From Mameliella sp. MMSF_3455 (lineage in GTDB: Bacteria > Pseudomonadota > Alphaproteobacteria > Rhodobacterales > Rhodobacteraceae), in contig NZ_JASHJL010000007.1 in assembly GCF_030733205.1 (NCBI RefSeq), forward strand, positions 62,001 through 126,000: a DNA stretch of 64,000 nt, in the 5' to 3' direction. Of the stretch, positions 28,397 through 36,325 are shown one piece after another. The notes under the pieces were generated by a model, which was not told where the DNA came from, ran no database searches, and was given only the letters and a program-made list of their open reading frames with translations. Position 1 is the first letter of the stretch; every line of letters starts with the position of its first letter. Both the position numbers and the translations under genes were made by a program.

Positions 28397-29131
28397 CTAT
28401 TGGGCGACCGCCTCTGGGAACAGCGCGCTCAGCTCGGACATGGCCGCGTCGATCCGCCCGCCGTTGGTGCCGCGGATCACCACGTTGGCGCCGTAGACGC
28501 CGTTGCGCTGAAACGGGTAGGATCCGATGGACAGGTCGGTAAACCGCTCCGCAAGGGTGCTCAGCGGCCCGGCGATGTCGCCCTCTCCGCGTTCGATCCG
28601 CAGCGTCTGGGAGAGCAGGGGCTGGCCCCCGGTCATCTTTGGCAGCACGCTGGACACCATCGCCTGGAAGACCGCCGGTACGCCCGCCATCACATGGACG
28701 TTGCCCAGGGTGAATCCCGGTGCCGCCGAAACCGGGTTCTCGATCAGGGTGGCGCCGTCGGGGATGCGGGCCATGCGCAACCGCGCCTCGTTCAACTCGG
28801 ATCCCTGCCGGTCATAATGTGCCTGCAGGATAGCGCGGGCGTCGTCGCGGACACTGATCGCCACGCCGAACGCCTCGGCCACGCAGGGCGCGGTGATGTC
28901 ATCATGGGTCGGTCCGATCCCCCCCGATGTCACGACATGGTCAAAGCCGTCCCGAAGCGCGGTCAGCGCCGCCACGATCGCGTCGCGGTCGTCGGAAACG
29001 ATGCGCACCTCTTTCAGGTCGATGCCGTGCTTGGCGAATTCCTGCGCCAGGTAATGCATGTTGGCATCCCGGGTGCGCCCCGACAGGATCTCGTCCCCGA
29101 TGACCAGCATGGCGGCGGTGGGATTTGGCAT
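28397..29131 (-). CDS. CinA N-terminal/molybdopterin-binding domain protein
   Basis: A 244-residue protein of the MoaB/Mog fold (COG1058). The motifs LVIGDEILSGRTRDANM and TSGGIGPTHDDIT mark the molybdopterin-binding-like domain. It lacks the C-terminal nicotinamide-nucleotide deamidase half of full CinA, as is usual in alphaproteobacteria. The start at 29131 has AAGGAG 7 bases upstream. The open frame extending far upstream overlaps sfsA antisense and is rejected. It is divergent from sfsA with a 48-base gap. Confidence 0.9.
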   Translation of the reverse strand: MPNPTAAMLVIGDEILSGRTRDANMHYLAQEFAKHGIDLKEVRIVSDDRDAIVAALTALRDGFDHVVTSGGIGPTHDDITAPCVAEAFGVAISVRDDARAILQAHYDRQGSELNEARLRMARIPDGATLIENPVSAAPGFTLGNVHVMAGVPAVFQAMVSSVLPKMTGGQPLLSQTLRIERGEGDIAGPLSTLAERFTDLSIGSYPFQRNGVYGANVVIRGTNGGRIDAAMSELSALFPEAVAQ

Positions 29132-29179
29132 GGGCAAGCTCCTTGGCGCGATGTTTTCCAGAGGGTATAGGCGGCAGCC

Positions 29180-29902
29180 ATGCGCTTTCAAACCCCCTTG
29201 GTCCCCGCGACCCTGATCCGCCGCTACAAACGCTTTCTCGCAGACTGCCTGCTGGAAGATGGGAGAGAGGTGACAGCCCATGTCGCCAACCCCGGCAGCA
29301 TGCTGGGCCTCAAGGACGAGGGCCAGCGCATCTGGCTGGAACCCAACGACGACCCCAGGAAAAAGCTGAAATGGGCCTGGCGGCTGGTCGAACATCAAGG
29401 CGGCCATTTCACCGGCGTCGACACCGGCGTGCCCAACCGCGTGCTGAAGGCCGCTCTGACGGCGGGCGAGGTCGCGGGCCTGGGCGGATACGACCTTGTC
29501 CGGCCCGAGGTGCAATACGGCGAGAACAGCCGTATCGACTTTCTGCTGACCGGCGCGGGCCGGCCTGATTGCTATGTCGAGGTGAAATCGGTGACGCTGT
29601 CGCGCACGCCCGGCCTCGCCGAGTTTCCCGACAGCGTCACCGCGCGCGGCACCAAACACCTGGGTGAGCTTGCGATGATGGCGGGGCAGGGGCATCGCGC
29701 GGTGATGCTCTACCTCGTCCAGCGCACGGATTGCACCCGGGCGACCCTGGCAGCGGACATCGACCCGGCCTATGCGGCGGCCTTCGCCGGTGCGCGGGAC
29801 GCCGGTGTCGAGGTGTTGGCGCTGGGCTGTCATATCTCGCCGGAGGGTGTCACGCTCGGCGGGCCCATACCCTTTTCGACCCCCGCAGTTTCTTTGGGCT
29901 GA
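29180..29902 (+). CDS. sfsA: SfsA family DNA-binding/nuclease-fold protein
   Basis: A 240-residue SfsA protein, historically called sugar fermentation stimulation protein A. It shows the N-terminal OB-like part (FQTPLVPATLIRRYKRFLADC, HVANPGSMLGL) and the restriction-endonuclease-like core (RIDFLLTG, YVEVKSVTL, FPDSVTARGTKHL). The biochemical role remains uncertain. The last codons (VSLG and the stop) are formed by the intergenic repeat element copy B, so the C-terminus may vary between strains. Confidence 0.93.
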   Translation: MRFQTPLVPATLIRRYKRFLADCLLEDGREVTAHVANPGSMLGLKDEGQRIWLEPNDDPRKKLKWAWRLVEHQGGHFTGVDTGVPNRVLKAALTAGEVAGLGGYDLVRPEVQYGENSRIDFLLTGAGRPDCYVEVKSVTLSRTPGLAEFPDSVTARGTKHLGELAMMAGQGHRAVMLYLVQRTDCTRATLAADIDPAYAAAFAGARDAGVEVLALGCHISPEGVTLGGPIPFSTPAVSLG

Positions 29903-29936
29903 AAATACCTACGGGGGTGTGGGGGCAGAGCCCCAC
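29889..29936 (+). repeat. Intergenic repeat element, copy B, overlapping the sfsA stop
   Basis: TTTCTTTGGGCTGAAAATAC is followed by a G-rich segment and a GTGGGG/CCCCAC hairpin. It matches copy A near 12533 and inverted copy C near 35762. The first bases encode the final residues and stop of sfsA. Confidence 0.6.
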
Positions 29937-29948
29937 CCGAAAAAAAGA

Positions 29949-29968
29949 ACGGGGGCGCAGGCCCCCGT
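29949..29968. terminator. Hairpin terminator between sfsA and ppaC
   Basis: An 8-bp stem (ACGGGGGC with GCCCCCGT) and a GCAG loop, preceded by an A-run that would serve the minus-strand ppaC transcript as a T-run. Confidence 0.72.
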
Positions 29969-30009
29969 CCAGTGTTCCGATCCTGACCGCCCGTAAGGGG
30001 CGCCGATCC

Positions 30010-30930
30010 TCAGACCTTGAGATTCGGGATGATCTGCTTCTTGCGGCTCATGATGCCGGGCAGGACGACGCTGTCGCCCGAGACGCTGGCGCCAAAGCTC
30101 TTCTCGGCCACGCCTTTGACGCGATCGTTGGGAACCAGCAGGGTGGCTTCTTCCTTGAGGATGTCCACCACGAAGAGCAGAACATCGTCGACGCCGTCCT
30201 CGGCGCAGACGGTCTTCATGGTGTCCATCAGGCTGGCCTTGCGGTCCAGCGGGATTTCCGGCGCCGTGGTTTCCAGCACCGAGACGCGGAATTTCACGCC
30301 ATCGACCTCGTATTCCTTGCTGTCCATGCGGATCAGTTCCGCGTCGGAAAAGGCCGAAACGTCGGACTTGGCGGCGAACATCTGCGCGGCATAATCCGAG
30401 ACGTCGAGCCCGAGGTCGGCGGCCAGTTTCTCGGCCACGGCGCGGTCATGGTCGGTGGTGGTGGGCGAGCGGAATTCCATCGTGTCCGAGAGAATGCAGG
30501 TCAACGCCGCGCCCTTGATCTCTTTCGGCATCTTGGCGGCGTCGTCGCCCATCAGGTCCACCATGATGGTGGCGGTGCAGGCCAGCGGGCGCACGGTGAT
30601 GTCGATCGGGCCCTTGGTTTCCAGCCCGCCGACCAGCTTGTGGTGGTCGATGATGGCGCGGATGTCGGCCGAGTTGATCGAGGCGGGCAGTTCGGCGGGG
30701 TTGTTGGTGTCCACGATGACGACGGGCGCGTCGGCGGCGACGTCCGAGATGATCTCGGGCTTGTCGAGGTTCCAGTGGCTCAGCATGAAGGCGGCCTCTG
30801 TGTTGGGCTCGCCCAGGAGGACCGGCTTGGCGGCCTCGCCTTTGACTTCGTTGAGGTACCAGGCCCAGATGATCGGGCTGCCGGTGCTGTCGGTGTCGGG
30901 GGACTTGTGGCCGAAAACCTGCGTGGTCAT
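30010..30930 (-). CDS. ppaC: Manganese-dependent (family II) inorganic pyrophosphatase
   Basis: A 306-residue DHH-family phosphatase hydrolysing pyrophosphate. All family II signatures are visible: GHKSPDTDS with His8, Asp12 and Asp14; VDTN near residue 74; DHH at 95-97; and a C-terminal DHHA2 domain ending with the basic RKKQIIP motif. No CBS or DRTGG regulatory insert is present, so it is the short, unregulated form. It stands alone, divergent from nothing nearby, and has a hairpin terminator behind it. Confidence 0.95.
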   Translation of the reverse strand: MTTQVFGHKSPDTDSTGSPIIWAWYLNEVKGEAAKPVLLGEPNTEAAFMLSHWNLDKPEIISDVAADAPVVIVDTNNPAELPASINSADIRAIIDHHKLVGGLETKGPIDITVRPLACTATIMVDLMGDDAAKMPKEIKGAALTCILSDTMEFRSPTTTDHDRAVAEKLAADLGLDVSDYAAQMFAAKSDVSAFSDAELIRMDSKEYEVDGVKFRVSVLETTAPEIPLDRKASLMDTMKTVCAEDGVDDVLLFVVDILKEEATLLVPNDRVKGVAEKSFGASVSGDSVVLPGIMSRKKQIIPNLKV

Positions 30931-31042
30931 GGGAATCCTCTTTCCGTGGAAACGTCGATTTTGCGGGCCTCATAGACCCGGCAGGGCGGCTTGTCACCCT
31001 TTTGACGAGGGGTGCGACCTTGGGGCAGCGCCCGGGCCGGGC

Positions 31043-32176
31043 TCAGCGCGGCAGCGGCGTCGACGCCTTGTTATAGGCAGACCAGTCGGTGATCTCGGGG
31101 TAATATTGGCGCCGCCACGCCCGCACCCGCGGGTTCATCACGCGACGCCAGAGCGGCGGGATCATCGCCGCTATGGTCATGACAGGATAACCATAAGGCA
31201 ACTGCGGCGCGTCGGTCTCGGAATGGTTCTGCAACAGGGGAAAGCGCCTGTCAGGCTTGTAGTGGTGGTCGGAATGGCGTTGCAGGTTGATCAACAACCA
31301 GTTGGATGCCTTTTGCGCCGCGTTCCACGAATGGCGCGGCAGTACATGTTCGTATTTGCCATCGCCAAGGTGCTTGCGGGTCAACCCGTAGTGTTCGACG
31401 TAGTTCACCAGTTCCAACTGCCAGATCGCCACACCCGCCTGCACCAGGAACAGCGCCAGCCCGGCCCCGCCGCCCAGTCCCAAGGCCAGAGCGATCATGG
31501 CAAGTTGCAGCGTCCAATAGCGCCAGAACGGGTTGGAAAACTCCGTCCAAGGCAGGCGCTTGCGGGCCAGCATGGCTTTTTCCGCCTTGAAACTGGACAC
31601 AAGGCTTTCGCGCAACACGCGGGGATAGAACCGGTGGAAACCTTCGTTGTAGCGCGCGGTCACCGGGTCGCGCGGGGTGCCGACATAGCGGTGATGCACC
31701 AGCAGGTGTTCCGAGCGGAAATGCGAATAGAGCACCATTGCCAGAAGCAGGTCGCCAAGGAACCGCTCCATCCGGTTTTTCTGGTGCATCAACTCGTGGC
31801 TGTAGGTGATGCCCACGGTACCGGTCATCACGCCGACACCGAAGAAGACGCCGAATTTCTCCACCCCGGACAGATGCGCGGCATCGCTGACGTACCAGAT
31901 CAGGCCAAAAAGGCTGAGGAATTGCAGCGGCACCCAAAGCGCGGTCAGCAGCTTGTAAAGCCCGAGCGCGGCATCCGGCGTGTCCAGATCGGCGTTTTCC
32001 GTGTTCAGCCCCAGCGCCGCATCAAGCGCGGAAAACAGGTACCAGGTGGCGACAATGGGCAGAAAGACCCAGAACCCGCCTTGCACCGCCGCGATCCAGA
32101 CCAGCGGAATCAACCCGTAGGACAGGTAAAAAGGCAGGGCGGCGGCGGGTCTGGCAACCTGTGTTGCGGTCAACAT
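31043..32176 (-). CDS. alkB: Alkane 1-monooxygenase, AlkB type
   Basis: A 377-residue integral membrane di-iron hydroxylase converting n-alkanes to 1-alkanols. The His motifs are intact: HELMHQ at 127-132, EHLLVHHRYVGTPRDP at about 156-171 and LQRHSDHHYKP at about 299-308, plus NYVEHYG near 258-264. About six hydrophobic helices surround them. The enzyme needs rubredoxin and a reductase, neither of which is adjacent, so electrons must come from elsewhere in the genome. It is a single gene between ppaC and mutY. Related fatty-acid or xylene hydroxylases share the fold, but the HYG/HSDHH details favour AlkB. Confidence 0.92.
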   Translation of the reverse strand: MLTATQVARPAAALPFYLSYGLIPLVWIAAVQGGFWVFLPIVATWYLFSALDAALGLNTENADLDTPDAALGLYKLLTALWVPLQFLSLFGLIWYVSDAAHLSGVEKFGVFFGVGVMTGTVGITYSHELMHQKNRMERFLGDLLLAMVLYSHFRSEHLLVHHRYVGTPRDPVTARYNEGFHRFYPRVLRESLVSSFKAEKAMLARKRLPWTEFSNPFWRYWTLQLAMIALALGLGGGAGLALFLVQAGVAIWQLELVNYVEHYGLTRKHLGDGKYEHVLPRHSWNAAQKASNWLLINLQRHSDHHYKPDRRFPLLQNHSETDAPQLPYGYPVMTIAAMIPPLWRRVMNPRVRAWRRQYYPEITDWSAYNKASTPLPR

Positions 32177-32243
32177 GGGCGTCTCCGATCTGGGGCGGTT
32201 GTCGGGATCATATGACCGCCCTCACTTTGGCCCAAGCGCGCCG

Positions 32244-33290
32244 TTACGTTCCTTGCGCAAGGTCAAAGGCCTTGCGCATCACCGTAGGCAGATCGGCGGG
32301 GCTGAAATCGGGCAATTCGATGAATTCTCCGCGATCCGGTTGCCGTTCCATAGGCACAAGCGCGGTTTTCACCGTCAGGCGCAGGTGAAAATGGGTGAAG
32401 GTGTGGCGTGCTTCGCCCGCTACGGTTTTCCATTCAGCACGGATCGGCGGGTTGTCTTCCGGGGCGCCCTCGCCCCAGTCAGATCCCGGCCAGCCCAGCA
32501 TCCCGCCCAGCAATCCCTTGTCCGGGCGCCGTTCCAGCAGCCAGGCGCCGTCGATCCGGCGCGCCAGGTAGGCGATCCCCAGGCGGGTGGGTTTGCGTTT
32601 CTTCGGCGCCTTTTTTGGCAACTCGGCGGCGGTGCCCTGCGCCCAGGCGACGCAGGACTTGCGCCAGGGGCAGAGCCCGCAGGCCGGGCGTTTGGGCGTG
32701 CAGATCGTCGCGCCCAGGTCCATGACCCCTTGGGCATAACATCCCGGGCGCTCTTGCGGCGTCAGCCGGGCGGCGTGATCGGTCAGGATCGGCTTGGCGG
32801 CGGGCAGGGGCGTGTGTTCGTCGAAAAGCCGTGCCATGACCCGCTCCACGTTGCCGTCCACCACGGTCTGCGGGTCGTCAAAGGCAATCGCCGCGATGGC
32901 AGCGGCGGTATAGGAGCCGACCCCGGGCAGGGTCAGCAGCGTGGCGTGATCATCGGGAAAGATGCCGTCATGGCTGTCGGTCACCACCCGGGCGCATTTC
33001 AGCAGGTTGCGGGCGCGTGCATAATAGCCCAAGCCCGCCCACGCGGCCATGACATCGGCATCCTCGGCCGCCGCCAGGGCCTGCACCGTCGGCCATCGCG
33101 TTGTGAAGGCGTGGAAATAATCGCGCACGGCGGCCACGGTCGTCTGCTGCAGCATGATCTCGGACAGCCAGACCCTGTAGGGGTCGGGACGCTCTCCGCG
33201 CAGGCGCGCGGCAGGGCCGACGCGCCAGGGCAGGGCGCGCGCGTGGCGGTCGTACCAGTCAAGCAACGCCTGCGGGTCGGGTCGTGGCAT
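32244..33290 (-). CDS. mutY: A/G-specific adenine glycosylase
   Basis: A 348-residue DNA repair glycosylase removing adenine opposite 8-oxoguanine. It has the catalytic SEIMLQQT helix, the helix-hairpin-helix LPGVGSYTAAAI with the following VDGNVERV aspartate region, the 4Fe-4S cluster cysteines (C-x6-C-x2-C-x5-C in the CTPKRPACGLCPWRKSC segment) and a C-terminal NUDIX-like recognition domain. The ATG at 33290 gives the standard N-terminus; a TTG at 33305 with GGAG further upstream is an alternative. It is divergent from dciA. Confidence 0.95.
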   Translation of the reverse strand: MPRPDPQALLDWYDRHARALPWRVGPAARLRGERPDPYRVWLSEIMLQQTTVAAVRDYFHAFTTRWPTVQALAAAEDADVMAAWAGLGYYARARNLLKCARVVTDSHDGIFPDDHATLLTLPGVGSYTAAAIAAIAFDDPQTVVDGNVERVMARLFDEHTPLPAAKPILTDHAARLTPQERPGCYAQGVMDLGATICTPKRPACGLCPWRKSCVAWAQGTAAELPKKAPKKRKPTRLGIAYLARRIDGAWLLERRPDKGLLGGMLGWPGSDWGEGAPEDNPPIRAEWKTVAGEARHTFTHFHLRLTVKTALVPMERQPDRGEFIELPDFSPADLPTVMRKAFDLAQGT

Positions 33291-33384
33291 GGGCTCATCA
33301 CGCAAGGGTGAAACTCCGTGTGGGAAGGGGGCTGGCGCCGCCCTGCCGTGCCACTAGAATAGCGTGCGGTAAAGGGAGTCAAAC

Positions 33385-33897
33385 GTGGCCGGACGCAAGA
33401 CCACCACTTACGGGTTTTCAAGCGCCTCCAAGCTATTGCAGGGGCGTATTCGCCAGGCGGCGGAGGGGCGGGGATTCGCCCAGACACGCGTGCTGACCCA
33501 CTGGGAGGAGATCGCCGGCGCTGACCTGGCCGGAATCGCCCGCCCCGTCGAGGTGAGCTACTCCAAGGGCGGTTTCGGCGGCACGCTGACCCTGCTGACC
33601 TCCGGCGCGCGGGCGCCGATGGTCGAGATGCGCAAGGAGGAAATCCGCGCGCGGATCAACGCGGTCTATGGCTACAACGCCATTTCGCGGGTGCGTGTGA
33701 CGCAGACCGCGGCCACCGGCTTTGCCGAAGGGCAGGTCGATTTCCAGTACCGCAAGAAGGACAGCGCGGGGGCCATGCCCGCGCCCGAGGTTCAGGCCCG
33801 GGCCCGCGCCGTGGCCGAGGATGTGGGCGACGCGGATCTGCGCGCGGCGCTTGAACGTCTGGCGGCAAACGTCATATCGAGGACGGGCCGGGACTGA
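33385..33897 (+). CDS. DUF721/DciA family protein
   Basis: A 170-residue DUF721 protein. The family core is present: WEEIAGADLAGIARPVEVSYSK and the following TLTLLTSGARAPMVEMRKEEIRARIN, a KH-like fold. DciA relatives load the replicative helicase in bacteria lacking DnaC, so this could be that factor, though alphaproteobacterial versions are less studied. It is followed after 36 bases by a DsbA-like gene, a conserved neighbourhood in Rhodobacterales. Confidence 0.82.
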   Translation: MAGRKTTTYGFSSASKLLQGRIRQAAEGRGFAQTRVLTHWEEIAGADLAGIARPVEVSYSKGGFGGTLTLLTSGARAPMVEMRKEEIRARINAVYGYNAISRVRVTQTAATGFAEGQVDFQYRKKDSAGAMPAPEVQARARAVAEDVGDADLRAALERLAANVISRTGRD

Positions 33898-33933
33898 CCT
33901 GGCCCCAGGACCGACAGGAAAGAGGCTTACGAC

Positions 33934-34608
33934 ATGAAATCCATTCTTCCCGCGGGCGCCGTGGCGCTGGCACTGGTCGCCGGTGGCGCGTGGTACTTGA
34001 CCCAGGGGGGCGGGCAGACCGGGGCCGCCGACGTGCGCTTGCCGGGTGCGGCCCAGGCGCAATCGCCAGAGGTGGACACCTCGACCGTGGTCGAGATGGT
34101 CAAGGGCGATGCGGATGCGCCGATCGAGGTGATCGAATACGCCTCTTACACCTGCCCGCATTGCGCCTCGGCCCATGCGAACCTGATCCCCAAGCTGGAA
34201 GAGAACTATATCGACACCGGCAAGGTGAAATTCGTCTACCGCGAGGTCTACTTCGACAAGGTCGGTGTCTGGGCCTCGCTGATTGCCCGCTGCGGCGGCG
34301 AAGAAAAGTTCTTTGGCATCACCGACCTGATCTACAAGGGGCAGCAGGACTGGGCGCGCAAGGGCTCCGAGGCCGCGGTGGTCGACGAACTGCGCAAGAT
34401 CGGGCGCCTGGCCGGCATGGAAGGCGACCAGATCGAGGCTTGCCTGAACGATACCGACCAGATCTCGACGCTCGTGGCCTGGTACCAGAAGAACGCCTCG
34501 GAACATGGCATCAACTCGACCCCCAGCTTCGTGATCGACGGCAAGAAGTACACGAACATGAGCTACGACGAGTTCGCAGAGATCCTGGACGACAAGCTGG
34601 GCGAATGA
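33934..34608 (+). CDS. DsbA-family periplasmic thiol-disulfide oxidoreductase
   Basis: A 224-residue exported thioredoxin-fold protein. The signal anchor is at about residues 5-24, followed by a short linker and the DsbA domain with the active-site Cys74-Pro-His-Cys77 (YTCPHC), the helical insert and the late cis-Pro region (STPSFVIDGKKY). This is the DsbA/Com1-like type with no partner dsbB nearby. Its stop overlaps the start of the CoA transferase gene by four bases. Confidence 0.92.
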   Translation: MKSILPAGAVALALVAGGAWYLTQGGGQTGAADVRLPGAAQAQSPEVDTSTVVEMVKGDADAPIEVIEYASYTCPHCASAHANLIPKLEENYIDTGKVKFVYREVYFDKVGVWASLIARCGGEEKFFGITDLIYKGQQDWARKGSEAAVVDELRKIGRLAGMEGDQIEACLNDTDQISTLVAWYQKNASEHGINSTPSFVIDGKKYTNMSYDEFAEILDDKLGE

Positions 34609-35732
34609 CATCGGCACCACGCGGCCCTCTCGAAGGCGTAAGGGTCATCGAACTGGCACGCATTCTGGCCGGCCCCTGGGCCGGTCAGACGCTTGCCGAT
34701 CTTGGCGCCGAGGTCATCAAGATCGAGGCGCCCCAGGGCGACGACACGCGCAACTGGGGACCGCCGTTCATCGAGCGGGACGGCGACACCTCGGCGGCCT
34801 ACTTCCATTCCTGCAATCGCGGCAAACGCTCCGAGGTGGTCGACCTGACCAGCCCCGCGGGCCAGGCCCGGATGCGCGACCTGGTGGCCGGGGCCGACAT
34901 CCTGATCGAGAATTTCAAGGTCGGCGGACTGGCGAAATACGGCATGGATTATGCCTCTCTCGCAGAGGTCAACCCGCGCCTGATCTACTGCTCGATCACC
35001 GGGTTCGGGCAGGACGGGCCTTACGCACATCGCGCGGGCTATGACTACATCATCCAGGGCATGTCCGGCTTCATGTCGATCACCGGCGATCCGGACGGCC
35101 AGCCACAGCGCGCGGGTGTGGCGATCACCGACCTGTTTACCGGCCTCTATTCCGTTTCGGGGATCCTCGCCGCGCTGCACCAGCGCGAGCGGACTGGCAA
35201 GGGCCAACACGTCGACATGGCGCTGCTGGATTGTGCGGTCTCGGCCATGGCGAACCAGGCGCTGAACTATCTCAGCACCGGCACGCCGCCCGGACGCACG
35301 GGCAATTACCACCCCAACCTGACCCCCTACCAAGTCTTCGATTGTTCGGACGGCCATATCATCATCGCCACCGGCAATGACGCACAGTACCAGCGGCTTT
35401 GCCGCCTTCTGGGGCTGGACGAGATGGCCGAGGCGCCGGAATACGCCTCGAACGCCGATCGGGTGGCCAACCGCGAGGCGATGATCGCGCGGCTGATGAC
35501 GGCCACGCGCCAGCGCACGCGGGACGACCTGTTGGCCGCCTGCGAGGCACAGGGCGTGCCCGCCGGGCCGATCAACGACATGGCAGAGGTCTTTGCCGAT
35601 CCGCAGGTCGTGGCGCGCGGATTGCAGATCGCGCCCGAAGGCGTGCCGGGCGTGCGTGCACCCTTCCGGTTCTCGGACGCGGACCTGGTGCTGGACCATC
35701 CGGCGCCAAAGCTGGGGGACGCCGGCAGCTGA
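34605..35732 (+). CDS. Family III CoA transferase (CaiB/BaiF-like)
   Basis: A 375-residue class III CoA transferase. Features are the N-terminal LEGVRVIELARILAGPWAGQ, EVIKIEAPQGDDTRNWGPPF, and the probable catalytic Asp in AGYDYIIQGMSG at about residue 147. Members move CoA between carboxylates (formyl-, succinyl-, carnitine- or bile-acid-type). The substrate here is not indicated by the neighbours. The ATG at 34605 overlaps the preceding dsbA-like stop (ATGA), which fixes the start. A terminator and repeat copy C follow. Confidence 0.92.
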   Translation: MTSAPRGPLEGVRVIELARILAGPWAGQTLADLGAEVIKIEAPQGDDTRNWGPPFIERDGDTSAAYFHSCNRGKRSEVVDLTSPAGQARMRDLVAGADILIENFKVGGLAKYGMDYASLAEVNPRLIYCSITGFGQDGPYAHRAGYDYIIQGMSGFMSITGDPDGQPQRAGVAITDLFTGLYSVSGILAALHQRERTGKGQHVDMALLDCAVSAMANQALNYLSTGTPPGRTGNYHPNLTPYQVFDCSDGHIIIATGNDAQYQRLCRLLGLDEMAEAPEYASNADRVANREAMIARLMTATRQRTRDDLLAACEAQGVPAGPINDMAEVFADPQVVARGLQIAPEGVPGVRAPFRFSDADLVLDHPAPKLGDAGS

Positions 35733-35761
35733 CGTGCCCTGTCGCCTGTGTTGAGAGCGGG

Positions 35762-35780
35762 GAGGGGGCTTTGCCCCCTC
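35762..35780 (+). terminator. Hairpin terminator after the CoA transferase gene
   Basis: GAGGGGGC and GCCCCCTC form an 8-bp stem with a TTT loop, 30 bases beyond the stop. It is part of the inverted repeat element copy C. Confidence 0.65.
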
Positions 35781-35835
35781 TGCGCGTGCCGCGCATTTAC
35801 CCCCAGAGGTATTTTTGGCCCAAAGAAGCAGGGCG
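35781..35835 (-). repeat. Intergenic repeat element, copy C (inverted)
   Basis: Read on the minus strand it gives CTTCTTTGGGCCAAAAATAC, closely matching copy B (29889) and copy A (12533). As in those copies a GC-rich hairpin lies on the far side. It sits between convergent genes. Confidence 0.55.
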
Positions 35836-35875
35836 CAGGGCGCGCGGGGGACGACGCCCCCCGGGGTGGCGGAGC

Positions 35876-36325
35876 TCAGTCGCTGTAGCGGAAACAGACG
35901 GTCAGCGCGCCATCGTTGTCCGCAAGGGCCGCGTCGCCCTCGTTGATGCGAAAGGCGATGCTGTCGACATTCATGTTGAAGGACCCGACCTGTCGGATCG
36001 CGCCGTGAAAGCGCGCCCAGTCCATTTCCTGCCGGGTGCCGGCCACTTCGAAACGGACCAGCAGCGCGCCGTGCAGCGCGCTGACCAGGGGGCGCGCCTC
36101 GGCGCGCGCGGCCAGTGCCTTGGCGTCCAGCCCACCGTGCCCCGACGTGCCCGCCGGGGTCAGACCCGGGGCCACCGACCAGAAGCCGGTGGACCGCACG
36201 TCCTGAACGAGGCCCGCCGGAAATTCGGCATCCTGCCAGCCTTGCGTGGCGTCGATGTCGTGACAGACATCCCCTGCCCAGGCCGGGCCCGCAAGCAGGG
36301 CGGCGATCAGGGCGAGAGGTTTCAT
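35876..36325 (-). CDS. Small exported protein of unknown function
   Basis: A 149-residue protein with a clear signal peptide (LALIAALLAGPAWAG, cleavage after AWA). The mature protein has two widely spaced cysteines (VCHDID near the start, VCFRYSD at the end) that may pair. No domain is recognised. It overlaps the saccharopine dehydrogenase gene upstream by four bases, so it is probably the last gene of that three-gene operon, although an exported protein has no obvious role in lysine metabolism. Confidence 0.75.
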   Translation of the reverse strand: MKPLALIAALLAGPAWAGDVCHDIDATQGWQDAEFPAGLVQDVRSTGFWSVAPGLTPAGTSGHGGLDAKALAARAEARPLVSALHGALLVRFEVAGTRQEMDWARFHGAIRQVGSFNMNVDSIAFRINEGDAALADNDGALTVCFRYSD

